DNA of 29,887 nt, taken from contig JADLBT010000010.1 of the NCBI GenBank assembly GCA_020847555.1, positions 1-29,887 of the forward strand, in the 5' to 3' direction. Below, piece by piece: positions 1 through 6,515 of the stretch. Below the pieces are notes generated by a model that was given only the letters and a program-made list of their open reading frames with translations, was not told the origin of the DNA and did not search any database. A program made the position numbers and the translations under genes. The stretch's first letter is position 1. Each line of letters begins with the position of its first letter. Origin of the DNA: Gemmataceae bacterium (lineage in GTDB: Bacteria > Planctomycetota > Planctomycetia > Gemmatales > Gemmataceae).

Positions 1-47
1 CCCGGTGGGGGGCCCGGCGCCGCCGAGGGAAAGGGAGGCACCGAGCG

Positions 48-2717
48 ATGCGACACCACTGGATCTGGGCGGGCGGCCTGATCCTGATCACCCTGGTAGG
101 ACTGGGGGGACCGGCCTGGGGAATCATTACCCGACTCACCCCCCTGCGCGACGTGCTGGCGGAAAACAGGTTCATCGCCGTCGCGCGCGTTGAGAAGGTC
201 GATCCCGGACGGCCCGCGACCATCCTCACGGTGGAGGAAGACCTCAAGGGCAAGCTCCCGTATCGCCGGCTGCCGGTGAACCTGACAGGGGATGCGGACG
301 CGAAGAAGGACCGGCACGCGGACAAACTTCTCGCCCGGCTGGCGCCGAAACTTCCGGTGGTTCTGTTCGGTAACCAGCGGGGCAAACGGTTGACCGTCTT
401 CGGATACACGAATGGCACCTGGTTCCAGATGGTCGGGCAGAAAGGGGATGGCGACGAACCGATCGTCTGGGCGTTCACGCACTGCGAGCCCTTCCTGCGC
501 CGTACCTTCAAGGGAACGACCGCCGAGATGCGTCAGGTGGTGGTCGATGGTCTGGCGGGCAAGAAGAAGCCGCCGGAGGCCGACCCGAAGGAACCGCCGG
601 GACTCGGGCCGGAGGCGAAGCAGGAGAAATCGAGTCGCTTGCACCTTGAGGATGCAAGCCCACGGGTTGCAGTTCGTGGATTTTTCAGAGGCACCCTGTT
701 CGCTGTCATCCCCACCCTGGGCATCGGCGGGCCGCTGGCGATCCTGGCGCTGCTCTTCCCGAGCCTGTTCGGCGGCGTCCTGCTTCTGTTCCGCCGCTGG
801 ATCGCCTTCTTCACCGTAGTCAGCATCAACTCGACCCTGTACTTCCTGCACCTGTGGCTCGCCGGGTATTTCCTCGATTCGTGGTGGAGCACGCCGGCGG
901 CGTTGTGGCTGGCGATGACGCTGGTGACGCTGCTCGGAACCCTGTGGGCGTACGCGCGGCACGTCCGCACCCTTACCGGGGACCAGGTGCTGCCCGAGGC
1001 GCCGCCGCGCACCGAGAACCTCGTCCTGGGACTCCTGAGCGGAACCTGCGCGCTCGTCCTCGGCATTTGCTTGCTCAGCCCGCCGCCCGCGTCCGAGCCG
1101 TGGTGGAACCTGCTGCTGGTCTTCACGCTCGGTATCTGGGCCGGCGGGTTGTACCGACTCTATCGGGCCGCGCGGGAGTTCGCGCAGCGGCCCGCCCTCG
1201 TCCTGGCCGGCGGCCCGCCCCCGCTCGTCGCCGAGCGCGCCGTCGCCCTGGCGCTGGCGCGCGTCAGCGGCGCGCTGGAGCACTTCGGCCCTGTGCCGCC
1301 GCTGGCCGCGGTCCCGGCCCTCGCCGACCCGGTCGCCCGACCGCCTTCCCGACCGACCTTCCCGACCGAGGCGGTCATCCTTTGGGTGGCCCTGTTCGCC
1401 TCGACCGCCTTCGCCGCGGCCCGTCCCGGCGCGCGTCTCGCCCCCCTTGCCGACGACACCACCGGGGCGGAGCGGGGCGGCGCCAAACTCCTGCCGGAAC
1501 GGACCCGAACGAAGGTCTTCGAGGGGACCGGCATGATCCTGTCGTCCCCACTGGTGGCGGACGGACGCATCTACCTCGCGGCCGCCCGCGGCGCCCTTGA
1601 CCGCTTCGGCACCCTCTACTGCCTGGACGCGAAAACGCTCGACATCATCTGGGCATTCGACGACGACGGCGCGATGAAGCAGGTCTTCTCCAGCCCGTGC
1701 CTGGCGGGTGGCCGCGTCTACATCGGCGAGGGGTTCCACGAGGACAGCGGCTGCAAGCTGTATTGCGTCGAGGCGAAGACCGGCCGCAAGGTGTGGGACT
1801 TCTCGACCGGCAGCCACACCGAGGGGACGCCGGTGGTCGTCGGCGGGCGCGTCTACTTCAGCGCCGGCGACGACGGTATTTACTGCGTCGAGGCGGACCG
1901 GGGCAAGAAGGTCTGGCAGTTCCCCGACGGCGCGCGCCGCAAGACGCTGCGCCTGCACGTGGACATGACGCCGGCCGTGGCCGGTAAGCGCGTCTACGTC
2001 GGCGGCGGCATCGACGAGGAGACGGGCGTGGGGGACGGCGTCATCGTCTGCCTCGACGCGAACACGGGCAAGGAGATCTGGGTGCGGCCGACGCCGCGGT
2101 GGATGGTGCGCAGGGACGATCCGCAGCGCACCCCGCTGGCGCTGCCGGTGTGGGGCTCGCCCGCGGTGGATCGCGGACAGGTCTTCTTCGGGCTGGGCAA
2201 CGGCCGCATGACCGGGTCTTCAGAGAAATACGACCCGGCAGGGGCACTTCTGTGCGTCGATGCCGCGACGGGCAAGGATCTCTGGCCGCCATTCCGGACC
2301 GGCGACGGCGTGCTGGCCCGGCCGGTGCTCGACGGCGGCCGCGTCTACTTCGGCTCGCGCGACGGCTACTGCTACTGCGTCGATCGGCAGACGGGCGCGC
2401 TGCGCTGGAAGAAGTCGCTCGGCAGCGCGGTGGTCGCGGTCCCGGCCCTGGACTCCTGCGGCCACTGCGGGAAGACGTCGGCGGTGTTCGCGCTCGGGTG
2501 CGGGGGACACGTCTGCTGCCTCGACCCGCACACCGGCAAGGTGCAGTGGCGTTTCACGACCCTGGAGCAGTCGGCGCCGCTGCTGGCGTCATCCCCGGCG
2601 GTCGTGACGGCGCACACGCCGCAGGGCGACCGACGCCAGATCTACTTCGGCGCGACGCTGAACAACTTCTCGATCCCGGCGTTATACTGCCTGGAAGACC
2701 TGGCGCCCGAGCGCTGA
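48..2717 (+). CDS. Membrane-anchored PQQ-like beta-propeller protein
   Basis: 889 aa. The ATG at 48 follows GGGAGG (33-38) at 9 nt spacing. An N-terminal hydrophobic segment (about residues 8-25) looks like a signal or anchor. It is followed by a soluble stretch of about 180 residues, then several hydrophobic segments (about 212-400, for example around FPSLFGGVLLLF and the Trp-rich segment after it). The C-terminal half (about 485-885) is a beta-propeller of repeated units of the type GRVY-x-G ... YC(V/L)-D/E-A-x-TG-x-x-(V/I)W, the signature of PQQ/quinoprotein-like blades. A CGHC pair lies in one late blade; it is not a heme CXXCH. Such propellers either bind PQQ as dehydrogenases or act as scaffolds. 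No dehydrogenase catalytic motif was recognised, so a scaffold or sensor role on the outer face of the membrane is more likely. Substrate is unknown. The propeller call is firm; the function is not. Confidence 0.85.
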   Translation: MRHHWIWAGGLILITLVGLGGPAWGIITRLTPLRDVLAENRFIAVARVEKVDPGRPATILTVEEDLKGKLPYRRLPVNLTGDADAKKDRHADKLLARLAPKLPVVLFGNQRGKRLTVFGYTNGTWFQMVGQKGDGDEPIVWAFTHCEPFLRRTFKGTTAEMRQVVVDGLAGKKKPPEADPKEPPGLGPEAKQEKSSRLHLEDASPRVAVRGFFRGTLFAVIPTLGIGGPLAILALLFPSLFGGVLLLFRRWIAFFTVVSINSTLYFLHLWLAGYFLDSWWSTPAALWLAMTLVTLLGTLWAYARHVRTLTGDQVLPEAPPRTENLVLGLLSGTCALVLGICLLSPPPASEPWWNLLLVFTLGIWAGGLYRLYRAAREFAQRPALVLAGGPPPLVAERAVALALARVSGALEHFGPVPPLAAVPALADPVARPPSRPTFPTEAVILWVALFASTAFAAARPGARLAPLADDTTGAERGGAKLLPERTRTKVFEGTGMILSSPLVADGRIYLAAARGALDRFGTLYCLDAKTLDIIWAFDDDGAMKQVFSSPCLAGGRVYIGEGFHEDSGCKLYCVEAKTGRKVWDFSTGSHTEGTPVVVGGRVYFSAGDDGIYCVEADRGKKVWQFPDGARRKTLRLHVDMTPAVAGKRVYVGGGIDEETGVGDGVIVCLDANTGKEIWVRPTPRWMVRRDDPQRTPLALPVWGSPAVDRGQVFFGLGNGRMTGSSEKYDPAGALLCVDAATGKDLWPPFRTGDGVLARPVLDGGRVYFGSRDGYCYCVDRQTGALRWKKSLGSAVVAVPALDSCGHCGKTSAVFALGCGGHVCCLDPHTGKVQWRFTTLEQSAPLLASSPAVVTAHTPQGDRRQIYFGATLNNFSIPALYCLEDLAPER

Positions 2718-3232
2718 GGCGGCCGCCTGCCATTAATCGCGCCGTGCTGGACGTTCTCGGCCACAAGAACATCGTTGTCCCCAAGCGACTCGGCTTGACG
2801 TCGCGGCCGGAACGGGCGCGTGCGCGCCGTCCCACGAACCCATTTTTCGGAGCGTGGGGTGGCGCCAGTGGCGCTCGGGTAAGGGGCGCGGGCGGGCGCG
2901 GCTTTGCGACGGCAGGGGTAGGCACGGTCCTGGGAAGGATGGGTAGTCCGTGCGAGTGGTCGCGGGCTGCACCGACTGGTGAGGCGGCGAGGAGGTGGGG
3001 AACCTGGCGGGGGCGCGACTTGTTTCATCTCTTTCCCGAAATCACTATCCTCCGCCGAGTCCGGCCGGTATGATAAGACGACGTTGGGACTCGAGGGCCG
3101 GGCCGTGATGCCGTTGTTGCTATCTCCCCCTACTCCCCCTTGCCCCAAGATAGTGTGGCAATCTCTGGCAGGGCAGTGCCAACCCGCCGTGGGTCGCGGC
3201 ATCCCGAGCCGGTTTTCGTGAGGAGGCCCGCA
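2718..3232. other. Intergenic region, 515 nt, no supported gene
   Basis: No reading frame here has convincing protein character. The stop of the upstream gene is followed by a perfect 12-bp GC palindrome (AGGCGGCCGCCT, about 2716-2727) with no loop or T-tract, so it is not a clear terminator. Around 3018-3080 the sequence becomes more A+T rich than its surroundings and contains TATCCT (3046-3051) and TATGAT (3069-3074). Either could be a -10 for the downstream RNA-binding protein gene, but no matching -35 was found at normal spacing. The long leader (about 150 nt from TATGAT) would suit a post-transcriptionally controlled RNA-binding protein gene, but that is only a suggestion. Confidence 0.5.
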
Positions 3233-3607
3233 ATGGGCAAGAAGTTGTACGTCGGCAACCTGGCCTACGGCATCAACGACAGCGATCTGCAGGCGATGTT
3301 CGAGCCGTATGGGACCGTGCAGTCGGCCCAGGTCATCATGGACCGGGACACGGGGCGGTCGAAGGGGTTCGGGTTCGTCGAGATGGGCTCCGACCAGGAA
3401 GCCCAGGCGGCGATCTCGGCCATGAACGGGAAAGAGGTAGAGGGCCGGGCCCTGACCGTCAACGAGGCGCGGCCGAAGCCTGAGGGCGGCGGCGGGCGCG
3501 GCGGCTACGGCGGTGGTGGCGGCGGCTACGGCGGCGGCGGCGGCGGCCGGCGCGGTGGTGGCGGCGGCGGCGGTTACGGTGGTGGCGGCGGCGGACGCCG
3601 GTACTAA
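3233..3607 (+). CDS. Glycine-rich RRM RNA-binding protein
   Basis: 124 aa. The ATG at 3233 has a strong AGGAGG (3221-3226) 6 nt upstream; in-frame starts further upstream lack one and add unrelated sequence. Residues 4-80 form one RNA recognition motif, with RNP2 as LYVGNL near the start and RNP1 as KGFGFVEM around residue 44-51, whose aromatic residues stack on single-stranded RNA. Residues from about 84 to the end are almost only glycine with scattered Tyr and Arg (RGG-like and GGY repeats), encoded by low-complexity GGC/GGT DNA. This is the layout of bacterial and plant glycine-rich RRM proteins, often cold-inducible and acting as RNA chaperones. The targets cannot be told from sequence. 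A good hairpin terminator follows, so it is probably transcribed alone. Confidence 0.93.
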   Translation: MGKKLYVGNLAYGINDSDLQAMFEPYGTVQSAQVIMDRDTGRSKGFGFVEMGSDQEAQAAISAMNGKEVEGRALTVNEARPKPEGGGGRGGYGGGGGGYGGGGGGRRGGGGGGGYGGGGGGRRY

Positions 3608-3648
3608 TCCGGCGCGCTTCCCCTCCCTCGACGCGCGAAACACCCTCG

Positions 3649-3686
3649 GCCCCGGCAGACGGCATCGCCCCTGCCGGGGCCTTTCC
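3649..3686 (+). terminator. Hairpin terminator after the RRM gene
   Basis: Perfect 10-bp inverted repeat: GCCCCGGCAG at 3649-3658 pairs with CTGCCGGGGC at 3671-3680 across a 12-nt loop, followed by CTTTCC. It lies 42 nt after the stop codon. The T-run is short, as is common in high-GC genomes, so efficiency is uncertain. Confidence 0.65.
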
Positions 3687-3766
3687 GCGCGCCGGACGAT
3701 TCCGGCCGGCGGCGTACAATAGCCGGCGGCGTTCTCGTTGTCCCACCACCCGCATCCGGAGGCCCC

Positions 3767-4186
3767 ATGCTCCCGCGTCTGCTCGCCGTCGCCGCCCTGG
3801 CCGCGACCGCTCTCACTGCTCCCGTCGCCCCCGCCCAGGACAAGCCGAATCCGATCGCCGCCCAGGTGAAGGCCAGCCTGAAGGATTCGGCCAGGCCGTT
3901 CACGATGCTCGTCAGCCTCCAGGTCAAGGAGGGCGCGGCCGCGAAGTTCGAGGCCGCGTTCGCGAAGGCGATCAAGGCGACGCGCGCCGAAAAGGGCTGC
4001 CGCGCCTACGACCTCAACCGCGACACGAAGACGCCGACCCATTACACCCTCTACGAGCGCTGGGCCAACCTGCCCGCCCTGGAGGCGCATCTGAGGACGG
4101 CCCACATCACCGCCCTGCTGGCGGAGGTGGGCGATCTGCTCGCCGCCCCGCCCAAGGTGCGCGTCCTCGTTCCCGCCAGCGAATGA
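3767..4186 (+). CDS. Secreted ABM-domain (YgiN-like monooxygenase fold) protein
   Basis: 139 aa. The ATG at 3767 has GGAGG (3758-3762) 4 nt upstream. Residues 1-24 are a Sec signal peptide ending in a plausible APAQ-DK cleavage site. The mature part (about 42-135) matches the antibiotic biosynthesis monooxygenase (ABM) fold: a first strand with FTMLVSLQVKEG, the A-K-F-E-A-AF helix, then the family hallmark of KGC-x-x-YDL followed by YTLYERW and a helix with HLRT-x-H. This dimeric ferredoxin-like fold includes quinol monooxygenases and heme-degrading enzymes, but many members have no known activity. Export to the periplasm makes a redox or stress role possible. The next gene starts 33 nt downstream on the same strand, so the two may be co-transcribed. 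Confidence 0.85.
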   Translation: MLPRLLAVAALAATALTAPVAPAQDKPNPIAAQVKASLKDSARPFTMLVSLQVKEGAAAKFEAAFAKAIKATRAEKGCRAYDLNRDTKTPTHYTLYERWANLPALEAHLRTAHITALLAEVGDLLAAPPKVRVLVPASE

Positions 4187-4219
4187 CCCACCCCTGATTC
4201 CTACCTACGAGGCACACCC

Positions 4220-5542
4220 ATGACGACCTCCCGCATCACCCGCCGCGCCGCCCTCAAAAGCCTGACGGCCGCCGGGTTCGCCGCCCCGTTCGTGTTCCGG
4301 GCACACGCCCATGCCAGGCCGAGCGAGACGCTGCTGCACGCCAGCTTCGGCGCCGCCGGGATGGCGATGAGCGACATCAACTCGTTGACCGCGAGCAAGA
4401 ACCTGCGTCTCGTCGCCGTCGCCGACGTCGATCTGACGCGCACTGCCGCGATCCGCAAGCGCTTCCCCAACGTTCGCGTCTACCAGGACTGGCGCGAGCT
4501 GCTCGACAAGGAGAAGGAACTGCACTCGGTCAACGTCTCCACGCCCGACCACATGCATGCCCCGATCACGATGCGCGTCATTCAGCGCGGGCTGCACGTG
4601 TACACGCAGAAACCGCTGACACAGACGATCTACGAGGCCCGCCAGCTGACGCGGGCCGCCCGGGACCGCAAGATCGTCTCGCAGATGGGCATCCAGATCC
4701 ACTCCCACGCCGTCCACCGGACGGTCGTGGCGACGATCCAGTCCGGGGCGATCGGCAAGGTGCGCGAGGTCCACAGCTGGAGCGGCAAGCACTGGGGCGA
4801 CCGCGGCCCGCGCCCCGACCGTCGCGACCCGGTGCCGCCGGGCCTGAACTGGGACTACTGGCTCGGCGTGGCGGCCGAGCGGCCGTACCTGGCCAAGTAC
4901 TACCACCCGGGCCAGTGGCGCAAGCGGCTCGACTTCGGCACCGGCACCTTCGGCGACATGGGCTGCCACATCCTCGACCCGGTGTTCGGCTCGCTGGCTC
5001 TGACGGCGCCGGTGTCGGTGCGCGCGGCGAGCGGCGCCCCGGGTCCGGACAGTTGGGGGCTGGACGCCCAGGTGCAGTACACCTTCCCCGGCACGCGCTA
5101 CGCGGCTGACCGGCTGACGCTGAACTGGTACGACGGCGACCTGCGCCCGCCGCAGAACGTGCAGGCGCTGATCGGCAAGCGGAGGCTCAGCGATCAGGGG
5201 TCGATCTACCTCGGCACCAACGGCGTCCTCTACTCGCCGTACATCGCCGCCCCGGTGCTGCTGCCGGAGGATCGGTTCCGCGACCACAAGCTGCCGCAGC
5301 CGGGCGGGCAGAACCACTACCTGCAATTCGTCGAGGCGTGCCGCGGCAACGGCCAGACCTCGACGCCGTTCGACTACTCTGGTCCGCTGACCGAGTCGGT
5401 CCTCCTCGGCTGCCTGGCGACGCGCTTCCCTAAACAATCTCTGGAGTGGAATGCCGAAAAGCTGACCGTCACCAACGTCAAGGAAGCGAACGCTTTCGTG
5501 CGGCGTCGCTACCGCAAGGGGTGGGAGGTCGAGGGGCTGTAA
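4220..5542 (+). CDS. Tat-exported Gfo/Idh/MocA family oxidoreductase
   Basis: 440 aa. The N-terminus carries a twin-arginine signal (TRRAALKSLTAAGFAAPF, about residues 8-25), so the folded, cofactor-loaded enzyme should cross the membrane. A Rossmann NAD(P)-binding domain follows (about 38-160). Its first glycine loop is a loose FGAAGMA instead of a strict GxGxxG. It has the family motif STPDHMHA and a (E/Q)KP motif with Lys131 (QKPLT), the usual catalytic lysine position. The C-terminal alpha/beta domain (about 165-435) has GDMGCHILDPVF, where the His is expected near the active site. The family oxidises or reduces sugars, inositols and related compounds with NAD(P); Planctomycetes carry many Tat-exported copies of unknown substrate. 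Only a weak ribosome site precedes the ATG. A palindromic repeat follows the stop. Confidence 0.9.
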   Translation: MTTSRITRRAALKSLTAAGFAAPFVFRAHAHARPSETLLHASFGAAGMAMSDINSLTASKNLRLVAVADVDLTRTAAIRKRFPNVRVYQDWRELLDKEKELHSVNVSTPDHMHAPITMRVIQRGLHVYTQKPLTQTIYEARQLTRAARDRKIVSQMGIQIHSHAVHRTVVATIQSGAIGKVREVHSWSGKHWGDRGPRPDRRDPVPPGLNWDYWLGVAAERPYLAKYYHPGQWRKRLDFGTGTFGDMGCHILDPVFGSLALTAPVSVRAASGAPGPDSWGLDAQVQYTFPGTRYAADRLTLNWYDGDLRPPQNVQALIGKRRLSDQGSIYLGTNGVLYSPYIAAPVLLPEDRFRDHKLPQPGGQNHYLQFVEACRGNGQTSTPFDYSGPLTESVLLGCLATRFPKQSLEWNAEKLTVTNVKEANAFVRRRYRKGWEVEGL

Positions 5543-5561
5543 AGGGAACGGCGTCTCTTCT

Positions 5562-5642
5562 TCTCCCCTCCCCCACCAGGGGAGAGGGGAGGAGGATCCC
5601 CCTCACCCCCGGCCCCTCTCCCACAAGGGGAGAGGGGAGAGG
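5562..5642 (+). repeat. Intergenic palindromic repeat pair (REP-like)
   Basis: Two tandem, same-sense C/G-rich palindromes lie between the oxidoreductase and the methyltransferase. The first (about 5562-5592) has a C-rich arm, ACCA, then GGGGAGAGGGG. The second (about 5598-5642) begins CCCCTCACCCCCGGCC and then forms a hairpin of CCCTCTCCC-ACAA-GGGGAGAGGG. The same element recurs inside pfaA and pfaC in this window, which shows that it is a dispersed family and not chance low complexity. The hairpins could also stop or protect transcripts of the upstream gene. Confidence 0.8.
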
Positions 5643-5676
5643 AAAACGCTCCGATCGCCACAGGGAGGTTTCGGCG

Positions 5677-6498
5677 ATGGCCAAGAGCGGTGAAATCGAC
5701 TACCTGCGCAACCTGGACGAGGCGGGCGTCCTCCACGCGGTCCACAAACCCTTCTCCGACCCCGGCCGCGCCCGTTACCTCGCGGAGGTGGCCGCCGTCT
5801 TCGCCCTGCTGCCGCCGCCGCCGGCCCGACTGCTCGACCTCGGGTGCGGGACCGGCTGGACGAGTGTCTTCTTCGCCCGTGCCGGCTACGACGTGCTCGG
5901 GGTGGACATCGCCCCGGACATGGTCGTACACGCCCGGGCCAACGGCTCTCGCGCCGGACTCGACCGGCTTCACTTCCTGGTATGCGACTACGAGGATCTG
6001 CCGTTCGACGGCGAGTTCGACGGCGCCGTCTTCTACGACGCGCTGCATCACGCGGTGGACGAGGCCGCCGCCCTGCGCGGGGCGTATCAGGCGCTGCGCC
6101 CGGGCGGGGTTTGCGTCACGTCGGAGCCGGGGGAGGGGCATCATCAGTCGCCCGAGGCGCGCGCGGCGGTGGCGCGCTACAACGTAACCGAGAAGGAGAT
6201 GCCGCCGCGGCGGATCCTGGAACTGGGTCGCGCGGCGGGGTTCCGGCACGGCCGCGTCTACCCACACGCCTTCGACCTGCACCACGGCCTCTACCGGCGC
6301 GACCCGGAAGGCGCTGCGCCGAGCCACCGCAGGCCGCTGTGGCTGAAGCGTCTGCTGTACTGGCCGGTCGCGAAACTGCTGGGCCTCGCGCCGGGCGTGT
6401 TCGCGACCCGGATGGGGGCGCTCGGGTACGTCAAGCACCTTGCCAACCTGCTGCGCGACGCCGAGCGCGTCGGGGGAATCGTGCTGCTGGAGAAGTGA
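5677..6498 (+). CDS. Class I SAM-dependent methyltransferase
   Basis: 273 aa. The ATG at 5677 has AGGGAGG (5662-5668) 8 nt upstream; the frame is open further upstream but that part only reads through the palindromic repeat. Residues about 51-60 hold the SAM-binding motif I, LLDLGCGTGW, followed by motif II GVDIAPDMV about 20 residues later and an acidic/aromatic stretch (CDYEDLPF) at the adenine-binding position. The fold is that of methyltransferase type 11/25 families. The C-terminal part (about 165-273) is basic with hydrophobic patches (RPLWLKRLLYWPVAKLLG), which may bind a lipid or membrane surface. The substrate cannot be told. The stop lies only 17 bp from the convergent yidC stop, leaving no room for a separate terminator. 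Confidence 0.88.
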   Translation: MAKSGEIDYLRNLDEAGVLHAVHKPFSDPGRARYLAEVAAVFALLPPPPARLLDLGCGTGWTSVFFARAGYDVLGVDIAPDMVVHARANGSRAGLDRLHFLVCDYEDLPFDGEFDGAVFYDALHHAVDEAAALRGAYQALRPGGVCVTSEPGEGHHQSPEARAAVARYNVTEKEMPPRRILELGRAAGFRHGRVYPHAFDLHHGLYRRDPEGAAPSHRRPLWLKRLLYWPVAKLLGLAPGVFATRMGALGYVKHLANLLRDAERVGGIVLLEK

Positions 6499-6515
6499 GC
6501 TTTATCAGAGCCTGG

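Noticed and set aside
2716..2727. GC palindrome after the PQQ protein as a terminator
   Set aside because: Perfect 12-bp palindrome without a loop and without a T-tract; it cannot form a normal terminator hairpin.
3484..3606. Glycine-codon tandem repeats as a CRISPR or mobile repeat
   Set aside because: The repetition is explained by the glycine-rich tail of the RRM protein; there are no spacers.
2642..4105. Minus-strand open frame of 487 codons across the RRM and ABM genes
   Set aside because: Contains Ala/Thr/Val simple repeats that are the antisense of the glycine-rich tail, and no domain.
5446..5676. Upstream extension of the methyltransferase
   Set aside because: It overlaps the oxidoreductase end and translates the palindromic repeat; a strong AGGAGG-like site supports 5677.
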